A stretch of 64,000 nt of DNA from Pannonibacter sp. XCT-53 (GCF_009915765.1 NZ_JAABLQ010000001.1:2852001-2916000), one strand, 5' to 3'. Counted from the first letter of the stretch, positions 45,133 through 55,136 are shown. Notes: generated from the sequence alone by a model not told the origin. Made by a program: numbers and translations.

Positions 45133-45573
45133 ATGGACCAACAACGCCGCCGCAGCCACATGAAGACTCTCAAGAAGCGCTCCGAGTTTCTGGCCGTCGC
45201 CACCAGTGGACGGACAGACCGGCGCGCTTTTGCGTTGCAGGGCCTCGCACGCGGTGACGGGGATGCGGGCTCGCGCGTCGGCTACACGGTCACGAAGAAG
45301 ACCGGCAACGCGGTCGAGCGGAACAGGATCCGCCGCCGGCTGCGCGCCGCGGTCGCCGAACTCGGCACCGACGTGGTGCCCCAGGGCGCGGACTATGTGA
45401 TCATCGGCCGCAGGGCCGCACTGTCGCAGCCCTTCTCCGATCTCGTTCGTGATCTTATCTCAGGGCTCAAACCGGCCCTCGATCCAAAGGGCGCACGGCC
45501 ACGGCACGGCGGGCGCCCGACCGCAGGCAAGGGGCGGTCTGCAGGGCCGGGTCCGGACAAAAACAAGGGGTGA
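45133..45573 (+). CDS. rnpA: Ribonuclease P protein component
   Basis: Protein subunit of RNase P, which matures tRNA 5' ends. It has 146 residues from this ATG; an alternative ATG nine codons later (45160, MKTLKKRSEFLAV) gives the commoner family N-terminus. The RNR motif is NAVERNRIRRRLRAAV. The C-terminal 30 residues are Pro/Gly/Lys-rich and not part of the fold. It lies 40 bases after rpmH and 10 before yidC. Confidence 0.93.
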   Translation: MDQQRRRSHMKTLKKRSEFLAVATSGRTDRRAFALQGLARGDGDAGSRVGYTVTKKTGNAVERNRIRRRLRAAVAELGTDVVPQGADYVIIGRRAALSQPFSDLVRDLISGLKPALDPKGARPRHGGRPTAGKGRSAGPGPDKNKG

Positions 45574-45582
45574 CGGCAGCTC

Positions 45583-47382
45583 ATGGCTGACAACCGCAAT
45601 ACGATCATCGCCATCGTTCTGTCGCTGATCATCGTTCTGGGCTGGCAGTATTTTGTCGTCGGCCCGCAGCTTGAACAGCAGCGCATCGAAATGGAGCAGC
45701 AGCAGGCTGCGGCCCAGCAGGCCGCCGACGCCCAGGCTCCCGTTCCCGGTGCCGCCGCCGGCAGCGCCAGCATCCCAGGTTCGACGGCCGGTGCGGCCTC
45801 CGGCGTGCTCACCCGCGATGCCGCCCTCGCCAGTTCCGCGCGCGTCACCATCGACACGCCGCGCCTGTCCGGCTCGATCAGCCTGTCCGGTGGCCGCGTC
45901 GACGACATCCGTCTCAAGGACTATCACGAGACGGTCGACCGCAGCAGCCCGACCATCGTGCTGTTCTCGCCCAAGGGCAGCCAGAACGCCTATTACGCCG
46001 ATTACGGCTGGGTTTCCGAGCCCGGCGCCACGGTTGCCCTGCCGGGGCCGGACACCGTCTGGACCGCCAGCGGCACGGCGCTCAGCCCGCAGACGCCGGT
46101 CACCCTGACCTGGGACAACGGCGCCGGACTGGTCTTCACCCGCACCTTCGCGATCGACGAGAACTACATGTTCACGGTCACGCAGGGCGTCACCAACACC
46201 AGCGCCGCAGCGGTCTCGCTCTACCCTTACGGCCTGATTGCCCGCCGCGGCACGCCGAAGACGGAAAACTTCTACATCCTGCATGAAGGCCTGATCGGCG
46301 TGCTCGGCGAGAAGGGCCTGACGGAAGTCGACTACAGCGAAGCGCAGGAAGAGAAGCAGATCAAGCCGGGCCAGTCCGACAAGGGCTGGCTGGGCATCAC
46401 GGACAAGTACTGGGCCGCGACGCTTGCGCCGGTTGCCGGCAGCACCTTCGAGCCGAGCTTCAGCTACAACGCCGCCACCGACATCTACCAGGCCGACTTC
46501 CTCGGCACCGTCGTCACGGTGCAGCCGGGCGCCTCGGGTGATGCAGCGTCGTATCTCTTCGCCGGCGCGAAGGAAACGAAGCTGATCGACTCCTATGAAG
46601 CCACGCTGAAGATCGAAGGCTTCGAGCTGCTGATCGACTGGGGCTGGTTCTACTTCCTGACCAAGCCGATGTTCTTCGTCATCGACTGGCTGTTCCACCT
46701 CGTCGGCAACTTCGGCGTGGCGATCCTGCTGGTGACGGTTCTCGTCAAGCTCATCTTCTTCCCGCTGGCCAACAAGTCCTACGTCTCCATGAGCAAGATG
46801 AAGCTCGTGCAGCCGCAGATGATGGATATCCGCGAGAAGTACAAGGACGACAAGGCCAAGCAGCAGCAGGCCCTGATGGAGCTGTACAAGACAGAGAAGA
46901 TCAACCCGCTGGCCGGCTGTCTTCCCGTTCTGATCCAGATCCCGGTGTTCTTCGCGCTCTACAAGGTGCTGTTCGTCACCATCGAAATGCGCCATGCGCC
47001 GTTCTTCGGCTGGATCCATGACCTGTCCGCGCCGGACCCGACCACGATCTTCAACCTGTTCGGCCTGATCCCCTGGGATCCGCCCACCTTCCTGATGCTC
47101 GGCGTCTGGCCGCTCATCATGGGTGTGACCATGTTCGTGCAGATGAAGATGAACCCGGCACCGACCGACCCGGCGCAGCAGATCATCTTCAACTGGATGC
47201 CCGTGCTGTTCACCTTCATGCTGGCCTCGTTCCCGGCCGGTCTGGTGATCTACTGGGCCTGGAACAACTCCCTGTCGATCGCCCAGCAGTACGTGATCAT
47301 GCGCCGGCAGGGCGTGAAGGTGGAGCTGTGGGACAACCTGTCGACGACCTTCAAGCGCAAGAAGGGCGAGACAGGAGCCTGA
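45583..47382 (+). CDS. yidC: Membrane protein insertase YidC
   Basis: Inner-membrane insertase of 599 residues, the Gram-negative length. An N-terminal anchor ([19 protein letters not shown]) is followed by an Ala/Gln-rich linker and a large periplasmic beta domain (about 75-355). The conserved C-terminal five-helix insertase core contains [19 protein letters not shown] and [23 protein letters not shown]. It closes with a basic tail. It ends before a strong hairpin. Confidence 0.97.
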   Translation: MADNRNTIIAIVLSLIIVLGWQYFVVGPQLEQQRIEMEQQQAAAQQAADAQAPVPGAAAGSASIPGSTAGAASGVLTRDAALASSARVTIDTPRLSGSISLSGGRVDDIRLKDYHETVDRSSPTIVLFSPKGSQNAYYADYGWVSEPGATVALPGPDTVWTASGTALSPQTPVTLTWDNGAGLVFTRTFAIDENYMFTVTQGVTNTSAAAVSLYPYGLIARRGTPKTENFYILHEGLIGVLGEKGLTEVDYSEAQEEKQIKPGQSDKGWLGITDKYWAATLAPVAGSTFEPSFSYNAATDIYQADFLGTVVTVQPGASGDAASYLFAGAKETKLIDSYEATLKIEGFELLIDWGWFYFLTKPMFFVIDWLFHLVGNFGVAILLVTVLVKLIFFPLANKSYVSMSKMKLVQPQMMDIREKYKDDKAKQQQALMELYKTEKINPLAGCLPVLIQIPVFFALYKVLFVTIEMRHAPFFGWIHDLSAPDPTTIFNLFGLIPWDPPTFLMLGVWPLIMGVTMFVQMKMNPAPTDPAQQIIFNWMPVLFTFMLASFPAGLVIYWAWNNSLSIAQQYVIMRRQGVKVELWDNLSTTFKRKKGETGA

Positions 47383-47430
47383 GACAGGTCTCCTCCCGGC
47401 CGGCTCCCGCGGCCAGCCTGCGACACTCCC

Positions 47431-47460
47431 GTTTCCCCGCCGGACCGCCGGCGGGGAAAC
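47431..47460 (+). terminator. Perfect hairpin after yidC
   Basis: A 13-bp perfect stem (GTTTCCCCGCCGG/CCGGCGGGGAAAC) with a 4-base loop lies about 50 bases after the yidC stop. It lacks a long T-run but should stop or process the transcript and isolates the inserted acetyltransferase gene. Confidence 0.65.
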
Positions 47461-47586
47461 GTCGTTTGACCCACCCTGCCTGCGGAGGACCGTGTCGTGA
47501 TCAGCTGAAGGACGCCGTGGCCGGACATGCCGTGCGCCGGAGCAGCGCCAGGCATCCCGGCCTGATTGCAGCCCAGGAGACACGAC

Positions 47587-48231
47587 ATGCACGGACCGGA
47601 CCCGCTGACGCCCTTCCCCTTCGCCAGCACGCAGGAGATCGTCTTTCTCAAGGCGGTCGTCACCCGCCCGACCATCGAGGTCGGCGATTACACCTACTAC
47701 CATGACCCGGTGGAGCCGGAGCGCTTCGAGGACACCTGCGTCCTCTATCACTTCGACTTCATGGGCGACCGCCTGGTGATCGGCCGCTTCTGCGCCATCG
47801 CCAGCCGCGTCCAGTTCATCATGAACGGGGCGAACCATGACATGTCGCGCCTGTCGCCCTATCCCTTCGAGATCTTCGGACACGGCTGGAGCGAGGGCTT
47901 CGACCTTGCCGACCATGCAAAAGGGCTGCGGGGCGACACGACGGTCGGGCATGATGTCTGGATCGGGCGGGACGCCATGATCCTGCCGGGCGTCACGATC
48001 GGCCACGGCGCGATCATCGGCGCGCGCGCCGTCGTGGGGCGCGACGTGCCGCCCTATGCCATCGTGGCGGGAAACCCGGGACGGGTGATCCGCTACCGCT
48101 TTCCGCCAAAGGTCCGGCAGAGACTGCTGGAAATTGCATGGTGGGACTGGCCGATTGGCCGTATTACTGCGGCAATCCCGCTGCTGCGCGGCGGCGACGT
48201 GGAGACTCTCGCCCGGATGACCGACCGCTGA
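47587..48231 (+). CDS. Vat-like O-acetyltransferase (hexapeptide-repeat XAT family)
   Basis: Trimeric left-handed beta-helix acetyltransferase, 214 residues. It follows the streptogramin-A acetyltransferase (Vat) pattern closely: EVGDYTYYHD, ILYH-like VLYHFDF, IGRFCAIASRVQFIMNGANHDM with likely catalytic His84, PFEIFGHGWSEG, GHDVWIGRDAMILPGVTIG, the AGNPGRVIRYRF end of the helix, and IAWWDWPIGRI. The ATG at 47587 follows AGGAG. It is placed after the yidC hairpin and before engB. Substrate is unproven; a chromosomal acetyltransferase acting on streptogramins, chloramphenicol or an unrelated alcohol is possible. Confidence 0.88.
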   Translation: MHGPDPLTPFPFASTQEIVFLKAVVTRPTIEVGDYTYYHDPVEPERFEDTCVLYHFDFMGDRLVIGRFCAIASRVQFIMNGANHDMSRLSPYPFEIFGHGWSEGFDLADHAKGLRGDTTVGHDVWIGRDAMILPGVTIGHGAIIGARAVVGRDVPPYAIVAGNPGRVIRYRFPPKVRQRLLEIAWWDWPIGRITAAIPLLRGGDVETLARMTDR

Positions 48232-48297
48232 CGTGCCCCGCGCAACCGCCGCCCGAACGGCTCGGGCCGGCAAGACGTGCTTAGGAACCGAACAGAC

Positions 48298-48945
48298 ATG
48301 ACGCACACACCCGAATTCACCGACGCGCAGCTGGAAGCGGGCCGTCTCCTGTTTGCCAGGCCCTGGGATTTCGTCACCAGCATCGCCGACATGCGGCAGC
48401 TGCCGGCCTCGGAGGGTCTCGAGATCGCGCTCGCGGGCCGCTCCAACGTGGGCAAGTCAAGCCTGATCAACGCCCTGACCGGGCGCCGCGACCTGGCGCG
48501 GACCTCGAACACGCCCGGCCGGACCCAGATGCTGAACTTCTTTACGGCGCCGGAGTCCGGCCTCACACTGGTCGACATGCCCGGCTATGGCTATGCGGAA
48601 GCCCCCAAGGCGATGGTCGATGCCTGGACGGCGCTGGTGTTTTCCTACCTGCGCGGCCGCCCGAACCTGCGCCGCGTGTTCCTGCTGATCGACAGCCGGC
48701 ATGGCATCAAGGCCAATGACCTGGAGACCATGCAGTTGCTCGACAAGGCGGCTGTGGTCTATCAGGTTGTCCTGACGAAGGCAGACAAGATCAAGACCGG
48801 CCAGATGTCGCGTCTCCTGGACGCCACGGCCGAGATCCTGCGCAAGCGCCCGGCCGCCTATCCGATGATCATCGAGACGTCTTCCGAGAAGGGACTGGGG
48901 CTCGACGTCCTGCGCGCAGAAATTGCAAACCTGGTGAGCTACTGA
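48298..48945 (+). CDS. engB: Ribosome-biogenesis GTPase EngB (YihA/YsxC)
   Basis: Essential TRAFAC GTPase needed for 50S assembly, 215 residues. G1 is [14 protein letters not shown]2 is TPGRTQ, G3 is [12 protein letters not shown]4 is LTKADKI, and G5 is TSSEKG. An in-frame GTG at 48277 is the alternative start. It normally follows yidC directly; here the Vat-like gene intervenes. Confidence 0.95.
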   Translation: MTHTPEFTDAQLEAGRLLFARPWDFVTSIADMRQLPASEGLEIALAGRSNVGKSSLINALTGRRDLARTSNTPGRTQMLNFFTAPESGLTLVDMPGYGYAEAPKAMVDAWTALVFSYLRGRPNLRRVFLLIDSRHGIKANDLETMQLLDKAAVVYQVVLTKADKIKTGQMSRLLDATAEILRKRPAAYPMIIETSSEKGLGLDVLRAEIANLVSY

Positions 48946-49084
48946 CCGTTACCCTCGTAATTTTCCGTAGGGTTTTGTGCCGATTTTCTCCGGTTCAGCG
49001 GCATTGAGCGGATGTCATATACGTAACTTTAACGAGCAGCAGACAAGACTGGAGCCGTTGTAACCAGACTGTGACCCAGGCGAC

Positions 49085-51310
49085 GTGAAGCGGCACCCTT
49101 TCCCGACGGACGACAAAAGCCCCCAGGCACCTGCTGCCGGGACCGCTGCCGGCCGGCCGGCCGAGACGTCCCAGAACGGACGCGTCCAGAGCCTGCTTGC
49201 CGCCCTCGAGGATCAGGGCGACATCGACCTGAAGGCCCTGGCAGAACTGGCCCGGGGCATCGCCGGCTGTGCGCGCGGGTTCGTTGCCATCCTGGAGGGG
49301 GCGCAGACGATCGTCGTCAACGCCGGCGCCGGCGGCACCCTGGTCCTGAACACCAGCGAGACGCTGTGCAGCCATGTGGTGCGGCAGGGCAAGCCGGTCG
49401 AGTATCCCGACCTGCGGCTCGAACCCCATCTGGCCGATCACCCGAGCCTCGCGGCGGGGCTTTGCTTCTATGCGGGTTTCCCGCTGCGCGACGTGGACGG
49501 CGACATCATCGCCTCGCTCTGCGTGCAGGACCATGCGCCCCGACCGGGCGGACTGGACGACGGCACGCGCGCCATGCTCTCGCATCTCGGCCTGATCGCG
49601 TCGCGCGTCCTCATCACGCGCAACCACACCACCTGGCTGCGCGACTTCCTCGACATTGCCTCGGACTGGGTGTGGGAACATGACCCGGTGCATGGCATCA
49701 CGTTCCTGCCCACGGAGGTCAACACCCCCGCGCGGAAGGCGCAGTCCGAAGGAGACGCCGAACCGCTGACCTACGAGGCAAGCCCGGAGCTTCTCGCCCT
49801 CCTTGCCAACCATGATCCGGCCCAGCCGCTGCGCGACCGGCGCTATCAGACCATGCACCGCGGTCAGATGCACAGCATCAGCATCACCGCCCGGGCGCGC
49901 TACGGCCGCGACGGCAGCTTCCTCGGCTACCGCGGCATCTGCCGCGATGTCACCGTCGAGGAGGAAAGCCGGCGCCAGATGGAGTATCTCGCCCGGCATG
50001 ACCCGCTGACCGGGCTTGCCAACCGCATCGGCTTCAAAAGCGCCGTCGATGCTGCCTTTTCGGAGTGGCAGGACAGCGGTGACCCGGCGACGCTGCTGCT
50101 GCTCGACCTCGACAACTTCAAGGTGATCAACGACACCTACGGCCATGCGGCCGGCGACGAATTGCTGAAGGTGCTTGCCGGGCGGCTGCAGGCCTGCGTG
50201 TCCTCGGATGCAACGATCGCCCGTCTGGGCGGCGACGAGTTTGCCATCCTTGATCCGGCGCTGCGCAGCGATCTGGGCATCGAGGATTGCGCCGCGACGC
50301 TGGTGCGGGCGCTGTCGGATCCGGTCCATGTCGACGGCCGCAGCGTGAGCTGCGGTGTCAGCATCGGCATCGCCCTGCTGCCGCGCGACGGCGGCACGCC
50401 CGACCAGCTGCTCGGCAACGCCGATCTGGCACTCTACGCCGCCAAGTCGGAGGGGCGCGGCCGCTTCAAGCAGTTCCAGCTGCCGATGCGCGAACGCATC
50501 GACAACCTCGACCGGCTGAAACGCGGCGTGCTGCGGGCGCGGCAGGACGGGGCGCTCGACATCGGGCTGCGCGAGATCCGGTCCCTTGCAGACAACAGCC
50601 TGATCGGTGCCCATGCGGTGGCCGTCTGGAACCGCCCCGACGGCAGCCGGCGTGTGCTGGACCAGCTGCACGATGAGCTGGGCTCCTCCCGCGAGGCGCT
50701 CGACCTGGGATGCTGGCTGCTGGAGGAATCGGCGATGCTCGCCCGCGCCTGGCAGGCCGTGGCGCGCCGGCCGCTCCGGCTGCGCGTGGGCCTTGCACCG
50801 GCGCAGCTCGCCGAGCCCGGCCTGCCGATGCGGGTGCGGGCCATCCTCGCCCGCGCGACACTGGCGCCCGAGACGCTGCAGATCGACCTCAGCGCCGGAA
50901 TGCTGGCTGCCCTGACCCCGGACATGCAGGCCAGCCTGCGGCAGATGAAGGCCGATGGTGTCCGCATCGGTCTGACCGGCTATGGCCGTGGTGCGACCAC
51001 GGCAGCGCAGCTTCTCGCTGCCGGGGTGGACCGGGTCGGCCTCAACCTCACGTCTGCAGGCCAGACCGTCGACAGCGACCCGCATCGCCTGGCGCAGGCC
51101 CTGGCGCGGCTGGCGCTGGACCTGGGGATTGCCGTGAGCGCCGATGGCGTGACCTCGCGGGCCGAGGAGCGGACACTGGCGCTGGCCGGTGCCGACGAGT
51201 TCCTGCTGGCGACCACCGCACCGCTGAAGCCGCAGGCAGCCTTCCTGCGCCTCCTGTCGCGCCAGGACGGCGGCCTGGACGCCCCCGTCGCCACCGCCTC
51301 CGCGATGTAG
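49085..51310 (+). CDS. GAF-PAS-GGDEF protein with degenerate EAL-like domain
   Basis: 741 residues from a GTG start. A GAF-like domain (about 40-180) and a PAS-like segment (about 190-300) precede a GGDEF domain (about 300-460; intact GGDEF at 382-386). The C-terminal 250 residues have EAL-domain layout but lack its metal ligands: the EAL motif is replaced by HAVAVWNRPDG, the ITE helix by LQIDLSAGM, the DDFGTGYSSL loop by LTGYGRGATT, and the KID strand by VGLNLTS. So it should make c-di-GMP but not degrade it; the EAL-like part may be regulatory. It lies between engB and argB. Confidence 0.85.
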   Translation: MKRHPFPTDDKSPQAPAAGTAAGRPAETSQNGRVQSLLAALEDQGDIDLKALAELARGIAGCARGFVAILEGAQTIVVNAGAGGTLVLNTSETLCSHVVRQGKPVEYPDLRLEPHLADHPSLAAGLCFYAGFPLRDVDGDIIASLCVQDHAPRPGGLDDGTRAMLSHLGLIASRVLITRNHTTWLRDFLDIASDWVWEHDPVHGITFLPTEVNTPARKAQSEGDAEPLTYEASPELLALLANHDPAQPLRDRRYQTMHRGQMHSISITARARYGRDGSFLGYRGICRDVTVEEESRRQMEYLARHDPLTGLANRIGFKSAVDAAFSEWQDSGDPATLLLLDLDNFKVINDTYGHAAGDELLKVLAGRLQACVSSDATIARLGGDEFAILDPALRSDLGIEDCAATLVRALSDPVHVDGRSVSCGVSIGIALLPRDGGTPDQLLGNADLALYAAKSEGRGRFKQFQLPMRERIDNLDRLKRGVLRARQDGALDIGLREIRSLADNSLIGAHAVAVWNRPDGSRRVLDQLHDELGSSREALDLGCWLLEESAMLARAWQAVARRPLRLRVGLAPAQLAEPGLPMRVRAILARATLAPETLQIDLSAGMLAALTPDMQASLRQMKADGVRIGLTGYGRGATTAAQLLAAGVDRVGLNLTSAGQTVDSDPHRLAQALARLALDLGIAVSADGVTSRAEERTLALAGADEFLLATTAPLKPQAAFLRLLSRQDGGLDAPVATASAM

Positions 51311-51345
51311 CCCGGCCGCGCCGCAGGGGCTCCGGGCAAAGCGCG

Positions 51346-51374
51346 TTGAGTAGCCCCGTCAAACGGGCTATAGA
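51346..51374 (+). promoter_or_regulatory. Sigma-70-type promoter for argB
   Basis: TTGAGT (51346-51351), 17-base spacer, TATAGA (51369-51374), about 75 bases upstream of the argB ATG. The spacer contains a near-palindrome AGCCCCGT-CAA-ACGGGCT that could be an operator. Confidence 0.6.
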
Positions 51375-51449
51375 CGCTGACCGGCCAAACCGGTCCGCCC
51401 CGGCGCCCTTGCGCCGGTCCCGCCACCGCAGCAGCGAGCGCCACCGCCC

Positions 51450-52337
51450 ATGACCACCCCGGACTACCTCAGCAACGCGCATATCATCGCCCAGGCCCTG
51501 CCCTACATGCAGCGCTACGACAAGAAGCGCGTGGTGGTGAAGTACGGCGGCCACGCCATGGGCGACGCCGAGCTTGGCCGGGCCTTTGCGCGCGACATCA
51601 CGCTGCTGCGTCAGTCGGGCGTGCATCCGGTGGTCGTCCACGGCGGCGGGCCGCAGATCGGCAGCATGCTGAAGCGCCTCGGCATCGTCTCCGAGTTCAA
51701 GGGCGGCCTGCGTGTCACCGACAAGGCCACCGTCGAGATCGTCGAGATGGTGCTCGCCGGCTCGATCAACAAGGAAATCGTCCAGTCGATCAACGCAGAG
51801 GGCGGGCGCGCGGTCGGCCTGTGCGGCAAGGACGGCAACCTCGTCAAGGCCCGCAAGCTGACCAGGACGATGGTCGATCCCAATTCGCACATCGAGCAGA
51901 TCGTCGACCTCGGCTTCGTCGGGGAACCCTCGACGGTGAACCCGACGATGCTGGAGCTGATGCTGAAGGAAGACCTGATCCCGGTCGTGGCGCCCGTCGC
52001 CCCCGGCGAGGACGGCGAGACCTACAACATCAACGCCGACACCTTTGCCGGCGCCATTGCCGGGGCGCTGAATGCCTCGCGCCTGCTGTTCCTCACCGAC
52101 GTGCCCGGCGTGCTCGACAAGGACGGCAAGCTGATCAAGCAGCTCACCGTTGCCCGCGCGCATGAGCTCATTGCCGACGGGACCATCTCGGGTGGCATGA
52201 TCCCGAAGGTCGAGACCTGCATCGAGGCGCTCGAGCGCGGCGTCGAAGGCGTCGTCATCCTGGACGGCAAGGTGCCGCATGCCGTCCTGCTCGAACTCTT
52301 TACCGACCGCGGCGTCGGCACGCTGCTGTGCAAGTGA
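51450..52337 (+). CDS. argB: Acetylglutamate kinase
   Basis: Second step of arginine synthesis: phosphorylates N-acetyl-L-glutamate, in the cytoplasm. It has 295 residues. Seen are [12 protein letters not shown] (phosphate loop), [11 protein letters not shown], the substrate-binding [21 protein letters not shown] and [13 protein letters not shown]. An N-terminal helix before the kinase core is typical of arginine-sensitive hexameric enzymes, so feedback inhibition by arginine is likely. It overlaps the HAD gene by 4 bases if that gene uses GTG. Confidence 0.97.
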   Translation: MTTPDYLSNAHIIAQALPYMQRYDKKRVVVKYGGHAMGDAELGRAFARDITLLRQSGVHPVVVHGGGPQIGSMLKRLGIVSEFKGGLRVTDKATVEIVEMVLAGSINKEIVQSINAEGGRAVGLCGKDGNLVKARKLTRTMVDPNSHIEQIVDLGFVGEPSTVNPTMLELMLKEDLIPVVAPVAPGEDGETYNINADTFAGAIAGALNASRLLFLTDVPGVLDKDGKLIKQLTVARAHELIADGTISGGMIPKVETCIEALERGVEGVVILDGKVPHAVLLELFTDRGVGTLLCK

Positions 52338-53080
52338 GCGGCGCTCCCGGATCCGGCGAGGGCCGGCACGCCCACACCTACGACCTTCGCGCCTTCACCG
52401 GCGTGGAGGCCTGGGTGTTCGACCTCGACAACACGCTGTACCCGGCGCATGTCAACCTGTTCGCCCAGATCGACAAGCGCATCTCGGAGTATATCGCGAG
52501 GCTCCTGTCGATGGATGAGGCAACCGCGCGGATCCGCCAGAAGGAATATTACCGCGACTACGGCACGACGCTGCGCGGGCTCATGATGGAACATCAGATC
52601 GAGCCCGACGACTTCCTCGCCTATGTCCATGACATCGACTATTCGCCGGTGCAGCCGGACCCGAAGCTTGGCGCGGCGATTGCCGCCCTGCCCGGCCGCA
52701 AGTTCATCTTCACCAACGGCGACCGCCCCCATGCGGAACGGACCGCCGCGGCGCTCGGCATCACCGACCATTTCGAGGACATCTTCGACATCGTCGCTGC
52801 CGGCCTGATGCCCAAGCCGAACCGCGAGAGCTACGAGCTGTTCCTGCAGAAGACCGGCGTCGCGCCGGCCCGCGCGGCCATGTTCGAGGACCTCACCCGC
52901 AACCTGCTGGTGCCGCACAAGCTCGGCATGCGCACGGTGCTGATCGTGCCGCAGGGCACGCGCGAGGTGTTCCGCGAGGCCTGGGAGATGGAAGGGCAGG
53001 ACGCGCCGCATGTGGATTTCGCCACCGATGATCTCGGCGGGTTCCTTGAGGCGGTGCTGGGAGCGCTGAAGGCCGGCTGA
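52334..53080 (+). CDS. Pyrimidine 5'-nucleotidase-like HAD hydrolase
   Basis: HAD-superfamily phosphatase, 248 residues. Motif I is [11 protein letters not shown] (nucleophile Asp), motif II is FTNGD, motif III includes KPNRESYE, and motif IV is MFEDLTRN. This matches the SDT1/YjjG-like pyrimidine nucleotidase group common after argB in alphaproteobacteria. The GTG at 52334 overlaps the argB stop; another GTG at 52328 is possible. The role is probably clearing pyrimidine mononucleotides or modified nucleotides. Confidence 0.87.
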   Translation: MSGAPGSGEGRHAHTYDLRAFTGVEAWVFDLDNTLYPAHVNLFAQIDKRISEYIARLLSMDEATARIRQKEYYRDYGTTLRGLMMEHQIEPDDFLAYVHDIDYSPVQPDPKLGAAIAALPGRKFIFTNGDRPHAERTAAALGITDHFEDIFDIVAAGLMPKPNRESYELFLQKTGVAPARAAMFEDLTRNLLVPHKLGMRTVLIVPQGTREVFREAWEMEGQDAPHVDFATDDLGGFLEAVLGALKAG

Positions 53081-53164
53081 GCCGGCCCCAAACGCCACCC
53101 ATGGACGCGCCACGGTCCCTGGCTGTATTGAGAAAACGTCAAGTCACCACAGCCGAAAGCCACC

Positions 53165-54070
53165 ATGGTCTCCTTGCGTGCCCTTCATGCCTTTGCCCTC
53201 CTCGCCCGCCATGGCCGGGCGGCTCAGGCGGCGGACGACCTGGGGGTCTCGCCCTCGGCGCTGTCGCATCTCCTGCGCAAGCTGGAGAGCGAGCTGGGGG
53301 CGACGCTGGTGCTGCGCGACGGCCGGGGCCTGACGCTCACCGAGGAAGGCAAGCGTCTCGCCCTTGGCCTCGGCGATGCCTTCGAGCGCATCGAGACCGC
53401 CGTCGACAGCTTCCGCCGCCGGGGCAGGACCGAGCTGCGCATCTCCACCGTCTCCACCTTCGCCACCCGCTGGCTGATCCCGCGCCTGCCGGATTTCCAG
53501 GCGGTGCAGCCGGATGTGGAGCTGCTGCTGTCGGCCACGACCCGCGTCATTGATCTCGACCGCGAGAACTACGACTGCGCCATCCGCCTCGGCACCGGCG
53601 ACTGGCCCGGCATCGAGGCCAACCTGCTGTGGCGGGAGCATCTGGCGGTGGCAATGGCGCCGCGGCTCCTGCGCGCGGAGGCGGAAACACCGCAGGACGG
53701 GCTGAAGGGGCTGCGTCTGCTGCACAGCGCCTCGCGGCGGGACGACTGGCCGAAGTGGCTGGTCCACGCCGGCCTGAAACACGCCGATGCCAGCTCGGGC
53801 ATGGTGCTGGAAAGCCGCGACCTTGCCATCCAGGCGGCCGTGGCCGGCATGGGAGCGGTGGTCATCGACCGGCGCTTCGTGGCGCTCGAACTCTCCGCCG
53901 GACATCTGGTGATGCCGGACTGGCCGGTGATGCAACTCGACACGGGCTACTGGTTCGTCCGGTCGCCCGCCCGGCCGCTGAGCCGACCGGTGTCGGGGTT
54001 CCGCGACTGGCTGTTCGCCACGGCGAGCCGTGATGCGGACGCCGGCGGATCAGCCCGTCCGGCCCCATAG
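53165..54070 (+). CDS. LysR-family transcriptional regulator (GcvA-like)
   Basis: 301 residues. The N-terminal winged helix is LRALHAFALLARHGRAAQAADDLGVSPSALSHLLRKLESELGATLVLRD, the GcvA-type LysR form, and the effector domain follows (LRISTVSTFATRWLIPRLPDFQ). It is transcribed alone and converges with the EamA-family gene, overlapping its end by about 20 bases. Its target cannot be named; the EamA gene is in the wrong orientation to be a divergent partner. Confidence 0.88.
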   Translation: MVSLRALHAFALLARHGRAAQAADDLGVSPSALSHLLRKLESELGATLVLRDGRGLTLTEEGKRLALGLGDAFERIETAVDSFRRRGRTELRISTVSTFATRWLIPRLPDFQAVQPDVELLLSATTRVIDLDRENYDCAIRLGTGDWPGIEANLLWREHLAVAMAPRLLRAEAETPQDGLKGLRLLHSASRRDDWPKWLVHAGLKHADASSGMVLESRDLAIQAAVAGMGAVVIDRRFVALELSAGHLVMPDWPVMQLDTGYWFVRSPARPLSRPVSGFRDWLFATASRDADAGGSARPAP

Positions 54071-54961
54071 CAGGCCAAGGATCGCGGCCACGATCAGCAC
54101 GCAGCCGGCCAGCTCGCGGCCGTTGATCCGCTCCCGGAAGACGAACCAGGAGAAAGCCAGCGTGAACACCAGCTCCACCTGCGCCAGCGCCCGCACATAG
54201 GCAACCTGCTGCAGCGTCATGGCCGTGAACCAGCCTGCAGACCCGGCAACGCCGGCCAGCCCCACCCAGACGGACTGGCGCCAGTGCACCAGGCTGGCCT
54301 TGAGCTGGTCCGGCTCGCGCAGGGCCATCCAGAGTGCCATCGTCACGGTCTGGAACAGGGTCACCGCCGCCAGCGCATAGGCGGCCTGCATCAGGTAGCC
54401 GGGCCCCTCGAGCGCCAGCGACGCGGCGCGATAGAAGGCGGCGGACGCGCCGAACAGCGCCGCGCTGGCAAGCCCGATCAGCGCCGGCCGGCCCGCAAGC
54501 GAGGCAAGAACCGCGCGACGGGTCAGCGGCACCCGGGCCATGGAAATGAAGATGACACCGATCACGCCGACCGCGATGGCCGTGCCGGCGGCAAGATCCA
54601 CATGCTCGCCGAGGAGCAAGACGCCGAACAGCGCCGCCTGCACCGGCTCGGTCTTGCTGTAGGCCGTGCCGACGGCAAAGTTGCGTAACGAGAAGAGGTG
54701 CACCAGCAGGAAGGTCGCGCCGATCTGCGCCAGCCCGCCCAGCACCGCCGCCACCGCAAAGTCCGACCCCGGCACCGGCAGCGCCATGCCGAAGCCCCAG
54801 TGCAGCACGCCGACATAGAGAAGCGCGAAGGGAAAGCCGTAGCCGAACCGGACAAAGGTCGCGCCCGTCGTCCCGAGCCGACCCTTCAGGTGCTTCTGCA
54901 AGGCCGAGCGGAGGTTCTGGCAGAAGGCGGCAAACAGCGTGATGGGGATCCAAAGGTCCAT
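54050..54961 (-). CDS. EamA/DMT-family transporter
   Basis: Inner-membrane protein of 303 residues with about ten helices in two EamA-like halves. The segment LVHLFSLRNFAVGTAYSKTEPVQAALFG and the C-terminal LAQVELVFTLAFSWFVFRERINGRELAG are typical. The first ATG of the frame is 30 codons upstream, but MDLWIPITLF at 54961 starts the first helix. Probable exporter of an amino acid or metabolite. It is divergent from dapD. Confidence 0.85.
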   Translation of the reverse strand: MDLWIPITLFAAFCQNLRSALQKHLKGRLGTTGATFVRFGYGFPFALLYVGVLHWGFGMALPVPGSDFAVAAVLGGLAQIGATFLLVHLFSLRNFAVGTAYSKTEPVQAALFGVLLLGEHVDLAAGTAIAVGVIGVIFISMARVPLTRRAVLASLAGRPALIGLASAALFGASAAFYRAASLALEGPGYLMQAAYALAAVTLFQTVTMALWMALREPDQLKASLVHWRQSVWVGLAGVAGSAGWFTAMTLQQVAYVRALAQVELVFTLAFSWFVFRERINGRELAGCVLIVAAILGLLWGRTG

Positions 54962-55034
54962 GCAAGGCTCCGGCCGGCCGCGGCGAAGGACGCGATCCGG
55001 CATGCCCACCCTATCTGCCGGCCGGCCCTGCCGC

Positions 55035-55053
55035 ACTTGAGCGCTTCTCAAGT
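55035..55053. promoter_or_regulatory. Inverted repeat upstream of dapD
   Basis: ACTTGAG-CGCTT-CTCAAGT, a perfect 7-bp inverted repeat with a 5-base centre, immediately upstream of the likely dapD -35 box. A candidate operator; the regulator is unknown. Confidence 0.4.
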
Positions 55054-55064
55054 CGCAACAGCCA

Positions 55065-55093
55065 TTGACTCAAACGGCGCGCACGCCTTTTAT
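55065..55093 (+). promoter_or_regulatory. Likely promoter of dapD
   Basis: TTGACT (55065-55070), 17-base spacer, TTTTAT (55088-55093), giving a leader of about 40 bases. Confidence 0.5.
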
Positions 55094-55136
55094 CCGCGCG
55101 AACCGATTTCCAACCTCTCCGGAGCCGCACAGACCC

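Noticed and set aside
45460..48306. A 948-codon minus-strand frame
   Set aside because: Antisense shadow of yidC and the Vat-like gene; composition of a mirror frame.
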